Source of the DNA: Aquaspirillum sp. LM1
Lineage (GTDB): Bacteria; Pseudomonadota; Gammaproteobacteria; Burkholderiales; Aquaspirillaceae
Assembly: GCF_002002905.1 (NCBI RefSeq)
Contig: NZ_CP019509.1
Location: forward strand, 930,001 to 994,000
Direction of reading: 5' to 3'
Length of the DNA stretch: 64,000 bases
The translations under genes were made by a program, and so were the position numbers. Shown piece after piece: positions 19,049-27,878 of the stretch. The number at the start of each line of letters is the position of its first letter. The first letter of the stretch is position 1. A model generated the notes under the pieces. That model was not told the origin of the DNA, did no database searches, and saw nothing but the letters and a program-made list of their open reading frames with translations.

Positions 19049-19131
19049 GGTGGTTTCCTCAGCGGGGTTGTGCCGTCCTGTATGCAGCAGCTGTGCCTAT
19101 TATCTGTTCAGATCATGGTGACTGGCTACTA

Positions 19132-19172
19132 GGCACCAGTCAATCGGTTCAAATCATGGTGACTGGCTACTA
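19132..19172. repeat. Second IS630-type right end (relic) beside the intact element
   Basis: The segment ends ATCATGGTGACTGGCTAC followed by TA, nearly identical to the right end of the intact IS at 19111-19129 and in the same orientation. It is a solitary end with no transposase, so a remnant of an earlier insertion or a non-autonomous derivative. Confidence 0.7.
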
Positions 19173-19188
19173 GGGTATCACTGCGATC

Positions 19189-19641
19189 ATGCCACGTCTC
19201 CCAGCCTTCAAGTACGAATGGATGCCGACTGGCAGACGCGCCGAGCGGTTGAAACCTCACTGACCCAAAGGCGGTGCCGTCGGCATCGACATGGGCATTA
19301 CCCGTTTCGCCACGCTGTCGGATGGTACCTTCTACACGCCGCTCCACAGCTTCAAACGTCACAAAACTGCGCTGCGCCGCGCGCAACGTGCGATGAACCG
19401 CAAACAGATGTTCAGCAATAACGGGAAGAAGGCAAAGTCCAGAATCCAGCGCATCCACGCCCGCCTCGGCAATGCCCGCCGCGATTATCTGCACAAGTGC
19501 TCAACCACGATCAGGCAAAACCACACAATGGTGGTAGCAATTCCCTTCCTTTGCACGCTTAAAAACAACCGCTCAAGAGCGACTGCCAGGCCAGCGCGGG
19601 GGAGCATGTCAACGCAATGCGAGGTCTGCCCCCAACTTTAG
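19189..19641 (+). pseudogene. Decayed TnpB/OrfB (IS200/IS605 family) relic
   Basis: In one frame, MPRLPAFKYEWMPTG matches the N-terminus of TnpB-type proteins. After about ten codons and a TGA stop the same frame resumes at AVGIDMGITRFATLSDG, the RuvC-I region that carries the first catalytic Asp. KKAKSRIQRIHARLGNARRD and DYLHKCSTTIRQ then follow, as in active TnpB. The central helical and WED-like parts and the RuvC-II/III and zinc-finger parts are missing or unreadable. This is a deletion derivative of an RNA-guided nuclease gene, not functional. Confidence 0.8.
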
Positions 19642-19724
19642 TCGAATAGACGTCCAGGCCGTGGCCGCCAACAATGGGATCAGCTCTTGTCTGACCCTTG
19701 CTTGCCGTCTGAAAGCCCTTGCCC

Positions 19725-20885
19725 ATGTCTGCCTGTTCCCGTCTTGTTCTGGCTGTTCTGTGTGTGTCTGCTCTGCCGGCAGCTGCGCTCACCACGGTAG
19801 ACATCGCCTACCTGGAAGAAACCCGCCCGCCCGTCACCACGCTGGCCAATCTGGAACCGCCGCCAGCCGATCTGGGCCGGGCCGGGGTGGAGCTGGGCAT
19901 CCGCGACAATGATTCCACCGGCAAATTCTTACAGCAGCGTTTTCAGCTGCACAGCATTCAACTGCCGGCTGGCGTGCCGGCCAGCGAGTGGATGGCGCGG
20001 CTGAACAAAACCAAGGCGCGGCTGGTGGTGTTGAATCTGCCGGCCAGCACGCTGGAGGGGCTGCTCAAGCAGCCGGGCCAGGAAGGCATGCTGTGGTTTA
20101 ACGCGGGTGCAGCAGACGACCGGCTGCGCCAGAGCGAGTGCAAGCCCAATCTGCTGCATACCCTGCCAGGCCGGGCGATGCAGGCCGATGCGCTGGCGCA
20201 GTATCTGGTGGCCAAGCGCTGGAAAAAATGGTTTCTGGTCAGCGGCCCGCAGCCGGAAGATGCCGCCTATGCGGCGGCGATTCGCCGCGCAGCCAAGCGC
20301 TTTGGCGGGCAGATTGTCGGTGAGAAAGCCTGGCGCTACAGCCACGATGCCCGCCGCACCGCCCAGGCCGAGGTGCCGAGCTTTACCCAGGTGACCGATC
20401 ACGAAGTGATGATTGTGGCCGACGAGCGCGGGGATTTTGGTGAATACTTTTCTTACCGCACCTGGCTGCCGCGCCCGATTGCCGGCACCCAGGGCCTGGT
20501 GGCGGCAGGCTGGCACGCCAGCGCCGAGCAGTGGGGTGCGGTGCAGCTGCAAAACCGCTTCCGCGCTTACGCCAAACGGCCAATGCAGTCGGCGGATTAC
20601 GCCGGCTGGGCAGCCGTGCGCAGTGTGGGTGAGGCGGCGGCACGCACCCAGTCGGCTGACGCTAAAACCTTGCGCGACTATATCCGCAGCCCGGAATTCG
20701 AACTGGCGGCGTTCAAGGGCCGCAGCCTGAGCTACCGCGCCTGGAACGGTGAATTGCGCCAGCCGATGCTGATTGCCCAGCCGCGCGCGCTGGTCAGCCT
20801 GTCGCCGCAGGAAGGGTTTTTGCACCCGAACAGTGATCTGGATACGCTGGGATTTGACGCGCCAGAAGTGAAGTGCAAGCCGTAA
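19725..20885 (+). CDS. ABC transporter substrate-binding protein, PQQ-alcohol-dehydrogenase-associated type
   Basis: A 386-residue periplasmic protein: signal peptide (MSACSRLVLAVLCVSALPAA) followed by a type I binding fold (AYLEETRPP..., WKKWFLVSGPQPEDAAYAAA). Sequence and position match the binding protein of the ABC system that accompanies PQQ-dependent alcohol dehydrogenases. It heads an operon of four same-strand genes. The start is taken as the ATG at 19725; a TTG two codons upstream is also possible, and no strong ribosome site is visible. The region just upstream is IS debris, so its natural promoter may be altered. Confidence 0.82.
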   Translation: MSACSRLVLAVLCVSALPAAALTTVDIAYLEETRPPVTTLANLEPPPADLGRAGVELGIRDNDSTGKFLQQRFQLHSIQLPAGVPASEWMARLNKTKARLVVLNLPASTLEGLLKQPGQEGMLWFNAGAADDRLRQSECKPNLLHTLPGRAMQADALAQYLVAKRWKKWFLVSGPQPEDAAYAAAIRRAAKRFGGQIVGEKAWRYSHDARRTAQAEVPSFTQVTDHEVMIVADERGDFGEYFSYRTWLPRPIAGTQGLVAAGWHASAEQWGAVQLQNRFRAYAKRPMQSADYAGWAAVRSVGEAAARTQSADAKTLRDYIRSPEFELAAFKGRSLSYRAWNGELRQPMLIAQPRALVSLSPQEGFLHPNSDLDTLGFDAPEVKCKP

Positions 20886-20944
20886 CTCAAGCCGTAACTG
20901 ATGACTTTTTGTATTGATTTTCCTGACGCCCTGGAGCCACTCCG

Positions 20945-21910
20945 ATGACCCTGTTTCCCCGCCTGGCCTGCTGCGCTGCGCTGCTTGCCGCGCTGCCGGC
21001 ACTGGCCGACACCGTGTATGTCTCCAATGAAAAAGACCACACCCTGTCGGTGATCGACAGTACCAGCATGAAGGTGCTGAAAACCGTGCCGGTGGGCAAG
21101 CGTCCGCGTGGCATTACCCTGTCCAAGGACGGCACCCAGCTGTATATCTGCGCCAGCGACGACAATACCGTGCAGGTGCTGGATCTGGCCACGCTGAAGG
21201 TGATTCATAACCTGCCCTCGGGCGAAGATCCCGAGCAATTTGCCCTGTCGCCAGACGGCAAGCAGCTGTACGTAGCCAATGAAGACAGCAATGTGGTCAC
21301 CATTATTGATATTCCCAGCCGGCGAGTGGCCGGGCAGATTGACGTGGGGGTCGAGCCAGAGGGCATGGCAGTCAGCCCGGATGGGCGCTGGGCAGTGAAC
21401 ACCTCGGAAACCACCAATATGGTGCACTGGATCGACACCCGCACCCGCAAGCTGGTGGATAACACCCTGGTGGACCAGCGCCCGCGTTACGCCCGCTTTA
21501 GCGACGACAGCAAGCTGTTGTGGGTGAGCTCGGAAGTGGGCGGCACGGTGTCGGTGATCGATGTGGCCACCCGCAAGCGCATTCACACCATCCGCTTTGC
21601 CATTCCCGGCATCCCCAAAGACCGCATCCAGCCGGTGGGCATGCGCCTGACCCGCGATGGCCGCTATGCTTTTGTGGCACTGGGCCCGGCCAACCATGTG
21701 GCGGTGGTGGATGCCAAAACTTACGCGCCGGTGAAATACCTGCTGGTGGGCCGCCGGGTGTGGCACACCGCGCTGACCGGCGATGAAAAACAGCTGTGGG
21801 TGAGCAATGGCATCAGCAATGATGTGTCGGTGATTGATGTGGACACCCTCAAGGTGGTCAAGTCGATTGCCACTGGCCGTTATCCGTGGGGCGTGGCGAT
21901 CAAGCCATGA
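20945..21910 (+). CDS. PQQ-dependent catabolism-associated beta-propeller protein
   Basis: A 321-residue exported protein. A signal peptide (MTLFPRLACCAALLAALPAL, cleavage after ADT region) precedes about seven YVTN-type blades with recurring VSNEKDHTLSVID, ICASDDNTVQVLD, VANEDSNVVTIID and VSNGISNDVSVID motifs. This propeller family travels with the ABC genes of PQQ-linked alcohol oxidation; its biochemical role is unsettled. It overlaps the ATPase gene by ATGA, implying translational coupling. GGAG precedes the ATG at 20945. Confidence 0.88.
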   Translation: MTLFPRLACCAALLAALPALADTVYVSNEKDHTLSVIDSTSMKVLKTVPVGKRPRGITLSKDGTQLYICASDDNTVQVLDLATLKVIHNLPSGEDPEQFALSPDGKQLYVANEDSNVVTIIDIPSRRVAGQIDVGVEPEGMAVSPDGRWAVNTSETTNMVHWIDTRTRKLVDNTLVDQRPRYARFSDDSKLLWVSSEVGGTVSVIDVATRKRIHTIRFAIPGIPKDRIQPVGMRLTRDGRYAFVALGPANHVAVVDAKTYAPVKYLLVGRRVWHTALTGDEKQLWVSNGISNDVSVIDVDTLKVVKSIATGRYPWGVAIKP

Positions 21911-22647
21911 GCGCCGCACTGGAGGTTTGTGCCGTCAGCCACCGCTATGGCGCGCGGCTGGCGCTGGACCAAGTCAGCCTGAGCGTGGCACCGGGTGAGT
22001 TTCGCGTGCTGCTCGGCCCCAACGGAGCCGGCAAGAGCACGCTGTACGCGCTGCTCACCCGGCTGCTGGCCTGCCAGAGCGGGCAGATTCGGCTGTTTGG
22101 CCAGCCTTTGTCTGCCCAGGCGATGGCCGGGCTGGGGGTGGTGTTTCAGCAGCCCACGCTGGATCTGGATCTCACCGTGGAACAGAACCTGGCCTATTTT
22201 GCCGCGCTGCACGGCTTGCGCGGCGCGGCGCGGCAGGCGCGCATCGACGCTGAACTGGCGCGCATGGCGTTGACGGAACGCCGGCACGAGCGGGTGCGCC
22301 AGCTCAATGGCGGCCACCGTCGCCGGGTGGAAATTGCCCGCGCCCTGCTGCACCGCCCGCGCCTGCTGTTGCTGGATGAAGCTACGGTCGGGCTGGACAT
22401 GCCGGCACGGCGGTTTCTGGTGGAGCATGTGCATCAGCTGGTGCGCAACGAAGGGCTGGCGGTGCTGTGGGCCACCCATCTGATTGATGAAGTGCTGGCC
22501 GACGACCAGGTGGCGCTGCTGCATCAGGGCCGGCTGGTGGCGCAAGGCCGGGCCGGCGATCTGCCGCAACAGGCCGGCTGTGCCAGCCTGGGCCAGTGGT
22601 TTGACCAGCTGACCGGCAAGGAGAATGACGCATGCCTGTGGCCCTGA
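21907..22647 (+). CDS. ABC transporter ATP-binding protein, PQQ-linked alcohol system
   Basis: A 246-residue ATPase. Walker A is GPNGAGKST, Walker B is LLLLDEATVGLD and the switch histidine is in WATHLIDE. The signature loop reads LNGGHRRRVEIARAL instead of the usual LSGGQ, seen here as LNGGH. It drives the adjacent ABC-2 permease. The start is at the ATG at 21907, overlapping the upstream stop by four bases; its own 3' end overlaps the permease start by 16 bases. The system is presumed to export an alcohol or a metabolite. Confidence 0.9.
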   Translation: MSAALEVCAVSHRYGARLALDQVSLSVAPGEFRVLLGPNGAGKSTLYALLTRLLACQSGQIRLFGQPLSAQAMAGLGVVFQQPTLDLDLTVEQNLAYFAALHGLRGAARQARIDAELARMALTERRHERVRQLNGGHRRRVEIARALLHRPRLLLLDEATVGLDMPARRFLVEHVHQLVRNEGLAVLWATHLIDEVLADDQVALLHQGRLVAQGRAGDLPQQAGCASLGQWFDQLTGKENDACLWP

Positions 22648-23408
22648 TTGTGTTGCATGCCATTGTCTGGCGCGAGCTGCTGCGCTTCTGGCAGCAGCGC
22701 TCGCGTTTTTTTGGCGCGCTGGTCCGCCCGCTGATCTGGCTGATTGTGTTTGCCTCGGGCTTTCGCGCCGCGCTGGGCTTGTCGATCATTCCGCCCTATG
22801 AAACCTATATCACCTACGACGTGTACATCACCCCTGGCCTGGTCGGCATGATCCAGCTATTTAACGGCATGCAGCATTCATTGTCGCTGGTGTACGACCG
22901 CGAGATGGGCAGCATGCGCGTGCTGCTGACCAGCCCACAGCGGCTGTCCTGGCTGCTGGCCTGCCGGCTGCTGGCTGGGGTGGTGGTGTCGGTGGTGCAG
23001 GTGTACGGCTTTTTGCTGATTGCCCGGCTGTGGGGGGTGGATATTCCGTGGATGGGCTTTGTCAGCGTGTTTCCGGCGCTGCTGGTTACTGGCCTGCTGC
23101 TGGGGGCGGCGGGAATGCTGATTTCGTCGTGGGTGAACCAGATCGAGAACTTTGCCGGGGTGATGAACTTTGTGGTGTTCCCAGTGTTTTTCTTGTCCAC
23201 CGCGCTGTACCCGCTGTGGAAGATGCAGGAATCCAGTGAATGGCTGTACTGGGTGTGCGCGGTGAATCCGTTTTCATCGGCGGTGGAAACCCTGCGCTTT
23301 GCCCTGTATGGCCAGCTGGCGCTGGAACCGGCGCTGATTACCGTGGCATGCACCGCGCTGATGCTGGCGCTGGCCATTCGCGGCTACCGCCCCCGGCAGC
23401 GGGCATGA
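22632..23408 (+). CDS. ABC-2 type permease, PedC-like alcohol ABC transporter
   Basis: A 258-residue inner-membrane protein with about six hydrophobic segments (PLIWLIVFASGFRAALG, RLLAGVVVSVVQVYGFLLIA, ALLVTGLLLGAAGMLISSWV, FVVFPVFFLSTALYPLW, ALITVACTALMLALAIRGY). It matches the ABC-2 permease family and the PedC-type permease of phenylethanol/PQQ loci. AAGGAG lies 8-10 bases ahead of the ATG at 22632, inside the end of the ATPase gene. It pairs with the ATPase; substrate unproven. Confidence 0.88.
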   Translation: MPVALIVLHAIVWRELLRFWQQRSRFFGALVRPLIWLIVFASGFRAALGLSIIPPYETYITYDVYITPGLVGMIQLFNGMQHSLSLVYDREMGSMRVLLTSPQRLSWLLACRLLAGVVVSVVQVYGFLLIARLWGVDIPWMGFVSVFPALLVTGLLLGAAGMLISSWVNQIENFAGVMNFVVFPVFFLSTALYPLWKMQESSEWLYWVCAVNPFSSAVETLRFALYGQLALEPALITVACTALMLALAIRGYRPRQRA

Positions 23409-23431
23409 GCGCCGGCCTGCCACAGCGGCAT

Positions 23432-23995
23432 TCAGCGCGGCGGCCTGTAGGGCTGCGGCGTGGCGTCCACCAGCGCCAGGCCGGCATCGCGCCAGCCATC
23501 GGTGCCATCGGCAAACCACAGCACCTGGCGGTAGCCCAGCGCCAACGCGCGCTTGCCGGCATTCCACGACATCCAGCAGTCGCGCAGGCAGTAAAACACC
23601 AGCGGCGCGTCCAGGTTACCGGCGCTCAGCCGGGCCAGTTCGCTGGCAAACCAGGCTTCCATACCGGCTTCCGGCGCGCCCTGGCCCACATTGGGCAGCC
23701 ACACGCTGCCGGCCAGATTGCGCCGGGGCTGCGCCGGCAGCCAGCGGCTGACGCCATCGGCGTCGTCAATCCGGTTGGCCGGCATCACATCGATCAGCAG
23801 CAGGGTTTGCTGCTGCAAACGGGCAGCCAGGGTAAGGGCGTCGATGCGCTGGGCACCGGGCAGTTGTTCCGGGGTGGGCGCACGGTAGTGGCTCATCCGG
23901 TAGCCGTCGGGCGGCGGCGGCGCGGCGTCGCCGGCTTGCCCCAGGCTTGGCAACAGGCTGGCGGCGCACAGCAGGGAGGCGATAAGGTGACGCAT
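23432..23995 (-). CDS. PQQ-dependent catabolism-associated CXXCW motif protein
   Basis: A 187-residue exported rhodanese-like protein. The signal peptide (MRHLIASLLCAASLLPSLGQ) is followed by a rhodanese fold with LLIDVMPANR and the hallmark FYCLRDCWMSWNAGKRAL. The cysteines are spaced C-LRD-C-W. It is convergent with the permease gene but belongs to the same gene set in other genomes. AGGAG precedes the ATG at 23995; the six-codon extension to 24013 is not needed. Its function in PQQ-linked metabolism is unknown. Confidence 0.85.
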   Translation of the reverse strand: MRHLIASLLCAASLLPSLGQAGDAAPPPPDGYRMSHYRAPTPEQLPGAQRIDALTLAARLQQQTLLLIDVMPANRIDDADGVSRWLPAQPRRNLAGSVWLPNVGQGAPEAGMEAWFASELARLSAGNLDAPLVFYCLRDCWMSWNAGKRALALGYRQVLWFADGTDGWRDAGLALVDATPQPYRPPR

Positions 23996-24156
23996 GACGG
24001 GGCTCCTGTGCAAACAGACAACAGTCGGCCAGCGTGGGCAAAAGCCGGCGGCTTGCCCATTCGACTTTCGTCGGGGGCGCGGGCAAAATGGTCCGACCGT
24101 TTGTCAGACACCCCGGCATTCGACCGGGGGCCGCACGCGGGAGGAGACACGCCATC

Positions 24157-25305
24157 ATGAATTTTGCCCCGCAGGTGCGGCGCGGCCACACCACCCTGGC
24201 CGACGCTGACGCTGCCGTTGACGAGCTGCACGCCCAGCTCGACCAGCCTGACTGTAGCCTGGTGCTGATTTTTGCCTCACCCGATTACCCACCCGATGCG
24301 CTGGCCAGCGCGCTGAACCGGCGCTTTGCCCATACCCTGGTGGTGGGCTGCACCACAGCAGGTGAAATCAGCGCCAGTGGCTATCAGCATCATTCGATTG
24401 CTGCGGTCAGCTTTGCTACACCAGACTTTTGCGCAGTGGCCCAACGCATCGATGACCTGCCGGGGCTGAGCCTGTCCGACGCGCTGGGCGTGGTGATGGG
24501 CGCACGCCACCAGCTGGGCCGGCGCTCGCCGTTTGCCATCGACCGGCGTACCTTTGCCCTGCTGCTGATCGACGGCCTGTCGGCGCGGGAAGAACAGATT
24601 GCCAGCCGGCTGTCGCGCGCGCTGGGCGATATCCCGATGTTTGGCGGTTCCGCCGGCGACAATATGCGCTTTGAACGCACCGCCGTGCTGGTGGACGGCC
24701 AGTTTGTCAGCAACGCCGCCGTGCTGGTGCTGGTCAGCACCCGCCACCCGTTTGAGGTGTTCAAATCCGAACACGCTGCCGGTTACGGCGAACGGGTGGT
24801 GATTACCGAGGCCGACGCCGACCGGCGCATTGTCACCGAAATCAACGCCGAACCCGCCGCCGCCGAATACGCGCGGCTGTTGGGCCTGCCCCCGGAAAAA
24901 CTCACCCCACAGGCATTTGCCGCCCATCCCCTGGTGCTGCAAGTGGGTGGCGTGCCCTATGTGCGCTCGATCCAGCGGGTGAACCCGGACATGAGCCTGA
25001 GCTTTTTTTGCGCCATCGACGAAGGGCTGGTGCTGTCCGGCACCCGCTCGCACGACGTGGTGGTCAACCTGGCGCGTACCTTCGAGGGCCTGCGCCAGCG
25101 GCTGGGGCCGCTGCAGATTGTGCTGGGCTGCGACTGTATTTTGCGCACCCTGGCCGAACACGACAGCAGCACCCGCAACCGCCTGTCCGACCTGCTGGCC
25201 GCCAACCATGTGGTTGGCTTCAACACCTATGGCGAGCAATTCAACGCCATGCACGTCAACCAGACCTTTACCGGCATTGCGATTGGATACGGACTTCCGG
25301 CATGA
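24157..25305 (+). CDS. nosP: FIST-domain sensor protein, NosP-like
   Basis: A 382-residue cytoplasmic protein with FIST_N (about 20-215) and FIST_C (about 225-370) domains; FGGSAGDN and GFNTYGEQFNAMHVNQTFTG are FIST hallmarks. It is translationally coupled (overlapping ATGA) to a hybrid histidine kinase. The same pair in Pseudomonas aeruginosa is PA1975-PA1976, where the FIST protein NosP binds haem and nitric oxide and controls the kinase NahK. I infer the same role; the haem ligand cannot be confirmed by eye. GGGAGGAG precedes the ATG at 24157; the frame back to 24034 is not conserved. Confidence 0.75.
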   Translation: MNFAPQVRRGHTTLADADAAVDELHAQLDQPDCSLVLIFASPDYPPDALASALNRRFAHTLVVGCTTAGEISASGYQHHSIAAVSFATPDFCAVAQRIDDLPGLSLSDALGVVMGARHQLGRRSPFAIDRRTFALLLIDGLSAREEQIASRLSRALGDIPMFGGSAGDNMRFERTAVLVDGQFVSNAAVLVLVSTRHPFEVFKSEHAAGYGERVVITEADADRRIVTEINAEPAAAEYARLLGLPPEKLTPQAFAAHPLVLQVGGVPYVRSIQRVNPDMSLSFFCAIDEGLVLSGTRSHDVVVNLARTFEGLRQRLGPLQIVLGCDCILRTLAEHDSSTRNRLSDLLAANHVVGFNTYGEQFNAMHVNQTFTGIAIGYGLPA

Positions 25306-27878
25306 ATGATGTCAACAGCAGCGCGCTGCGGCTGGCCGCCCTGGAGCGGGAAAACACCAAGCTGAAAAAAATCAACACCGCGCTGATGCGCCGGGTGGAG
25401 CAGGGCCTGGCCGATAACGGCAACTCGTTCACGTTTTTTCAGGTGGCGGTGGAGCTGGAACACCGCATCCAGGAGCGTACCCGCGCGCTGGAACAAGCCA
25501 TGGCCGAGCTGGAAACCGCCAACTTTGCCCTCACCCAGGCCAAGCGCGCCGCCGAAACCGCCCAGGGCCGGCTGGACGTGGCGGTGGACACCATCGCCGA
25601 CGGCTTTGCCCTGTGGCACCCGGACGACACCCTGGCACGCTGCAACCGCCGCTTTCTGGATCTGTTTCCCAACCAGCGCAGCATGATTCGCCCCGGCCTG
25701 CGCTTTGAAGACTTTCTGGCGGCAGTGGTCAGCGACGGCGGCGTGCTGGAAGCGCGCGACGACCCGTTTGGCTGGCTGCAGCGCCGGCTGGCCTACCACC
25801 GCGAACCAGAAGGCAGCCTGATGCTGTCGATGGCCGATGGCACCTGGCAGCGCATCAGCGAACGGCGCACCGGCGACGGTGGCCGGGTGGGCATCTACAC
25901 CGACATCACCGACATCAAGCGTCAGGAAATGCGCCTGCGCGAAAGCGACCTGGCCGCGCATTCTCTGCTGCTGCAAGCCACGCTCAACAGCATCCGCCAG
26001 GGCATCGCCGTGTTCGACCCGGATGGCGCGCTGCTGGCGTGGAACCACCGTTTTTCCGATCTGATTGGCCTGTCGCCGCAGGCGCTCAGCGTGGGCCGGC
26101 GCATCAGCGCCCGCGAACGCACACTGTGCTGCCCGCTGTCGGGCGCGCTGGAAATGGCCGGCACCCGTGGCCGTACCCTGGAAGTGCAGTACAACCCAAT
26201 GCCGGATGGCGGGTTTGCCATGACCTACACCGACATCAGCGAACGCAAGGCCGCCGAACAGGCGCTGCGCGACAGCGAAGCCAAGATGCGGCTGATTACC
26301 GACGCGCTGCCGGCGCTGATTGCCTACGTGGACAACCAGCAGATTTACCGCTTCACCAACCAGGGCTACGAAGACTGGTTTGGTATCCCGCGCCGCGATA
26401 TCAATGGCCGCCCGATGCGCGACGTGCTCGGCCCGCGCTTGTTTGATGGCCGCCGCCATTATGTCGAGCGCGCACTGGAAGGGCGCGCCTCGGTATTTGA
26501 GCTGGAACTGCCGGCCCCACGACGCAATATCGAATTTGCCAAGGCCACATTCATTCCGCACTTCGACCCCGACCACGGCGGCGTGCTGGGCTTTTTTGCC
26601 CTGATTCAGGACATCACCGACAGCCGCCGTGCCGCCCAGGCGCTGGAACACGCCAAAGAGCAACTGGAACAGCGGGTGGCTGAACGCACTATCGAACTCA
26701 GCCACACCAATACCCGGCTGCAGGAAGCCATCCACGCCGCCGAAGAAGCCCAGCGCAGCAAAACCCGCTTTTTTGCCGCTGCCAGCCACGATCTATTGCA
26801 ACCGCTGAACGCCGCCCGGCTGTTTCTGGCCTCGCTGGCCGGCCAGCCGCTGCCGCCCGCCGCCGCCCGGCTGGCCGACAACGCCGGGGCCTCATTGGAA
26901 GCGGTGGATGACCTGATCAACACCCTGCTGGAAATCTCCCGGCTGGATGCCGGCGCGGTAGAAACCGACAAGCGCCACTTTCCGCTGGCCGCCCTGCTCG
27001 ACCAGCTGGGCACCGAATTTGCCCCGCTGGCCGAAGCGCGCGGGCTGTCGCTACGGGTGCGCAGCTGCAGCGCCATCGTGCACAGCGACTGGGTGCTGCT
27101 GGGCCGGGTATTGCGCAACTTCTTGTCCAATGCCATTCGCTACACTCCGCGCGGCAGCCTGCTGCTGGCCTGCCGGCGCATTGACGGCGGCGTGCGCATC
27201 GGCGTGTGGGACCAGGGCGCAGGCATTCCAGCCGACAAGCTGCCCAGCGTATTTGGCGAATTCATCCGCCTGTCCGAGCACAGCAGCATGTGCCACAAGG
27301 GCATGGGCCTGGGGCTGGCCATTGTGCATCGCCTGGCGCGGGCGCTGGATCACCGCCTGCATGTGCGCTCACAGTTTGGCCGGGGCTCGTGCTTTGCCAT
27401 CGACGTGCCATATGGCCGCCCGGCCGCCGTGCAGTTCGACGCGCCGCGTGACGACCCCGTCACCGCCAGCCAGCCGCCCGCCGTGGCCGAAGGTGCACGG
27501 CTGCTGCTGATCGACAACGACCCGGCCATTCTGGAAGGCATGGTCACGCTGCTGGAAGACTGGCGCTATCAAACCCTGGCCGCCCCCAGCGCCGACGCCG
27601 CCATCACCCTGCTTGACGCCCACGGCCTGATGCCAGACGCGATTCTGGCCGACTACCACCTGGACGACGGAGCCACCGGCAGCGAAGCCATCCAGCGCAT
27701 CTGCCAGCACCTGGGCCAGAACGTGCCCGCCGCGCTGATTACCGCCGACCACAGCGCCGAACTGCGCCAGGCCGCCGAACAGGCCGGCTGGGCCTGGCTG
27801 GGCAAACCGGTGCGCCCCGCCCGGCTGCGCGCCTTGCTCAGCCATGTGCTGCGTGATGTGGGGGAGAAAAAAAGCTGA
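25302..27878 (+). CDS. nahK: Hybrid histidine kinase with three PAS domains, NahK/ErcS'-like
   Basis: An 858-residue soluble kinase without membrane segments. Order: N-terminal coiled coil (about 10-85), PAS (about 90-205), PAS (about 215-320), PAS (about 325-450), coiled coil, HisKA with ASHDLLQPLNAARLFLASL, HATPase (LRNFLSNAIRYTPRG, GMGLGLAIVHRLA) and a C-terminal receiver with LADYHLDDG as phospho-acceptor. It overlaps nosP by four bases. The P. aeruginosa homologue is known both as NahK (with NosP, signalling through HptB) and ErcS' (ethanol oxidation network), and this copy lies beside a PQQ-linked ABC operon. Its phosphotransfer partner is not in the window. Confidence 0.82.
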   Translation: MNDVNSSALRLAALERENTKLKKINTALMRRVEQGLADNGNSFTFFQVAVELEHRIQERTRALEQAMAELETANFALTQAKRAAETAQGRLDVAVDTIADGFALWHPDDTLARCNRRFLDLFPNQRSMIRPGLRFEDFLAAVVSDGGVLEARDDPFGWLQRRLAYHREPEGSLMLSMADGTWQRISERRTGDGGRVGIYTDITDIKRQEMRLRESDLAAHSLLLQATLNSIRQGIAVFDPDGALLAWNHRFSDLIGLSPQALSVGRRISARERTLCCPLSGALEMAGTRGRTLEVQYNPMPDGGFAMTYTDISERKAAEQALRDSEAKMRLITDALPALIAYVDNQQIYRFTNQGYEDWFGIPRRDINGRPMRDVLGPRLFDGRRHYVERALEGRASVFELELPAPRRNIEFAKATFIPHFDPDHGGVLGFFALIQDITDSRRAAQALEHAKEQLEQRVAERTIELSHTNTRLQEAIHAAEEAQRSKTRFFAAASHDLLQPLNAARLFLASLAGQPLPPAAARLADNAGASLEAVDDLINTLLEISRLDAGAVETDKRHFPLAALLDQLGTEFAPLAEARGLSLRVRSCSAIVHSDWVLLGRVLRNFLSNAIRYTPRGSLLLACRRIDGGVRIGVWDQGAGIPADKLPSVFGEFIRLSEHSSMCHKGMGLGLAIVHRLARALDHRLHVRSQFGRGSCFAIDVPYGRPAAVQFDAPRDDPVTASQPPAVAEGARLLLIDNDPAILEGMVTLLEDWRYQTLAAPSADAAITLLDAHGLMPDAILADYHLDDGATGSEAIQRICQHLGQNVPAALITADHSAELRQAAEQAGWAWLGKPVRPARLRALLSHVLRDVGEKKS

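Larger units (their letters stand above)
17927..19129 (-). mobile_element. IS630-family insertion sequence, complete ends
   Basis: A 1203-bp element bounded by inverted ends GTAGCCAGTCAC (17927-17938) and GTGACTGGCTAC (19118-19129), with TA on both sides (17925-17926 and 19130-19131), the expected IS630 target duplication. It encodes the two transposase frames listed below on the minus strand. Another right-type end lies just outside at 19132-19172, so the element sits beside an older end. Confidence 0.85.
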
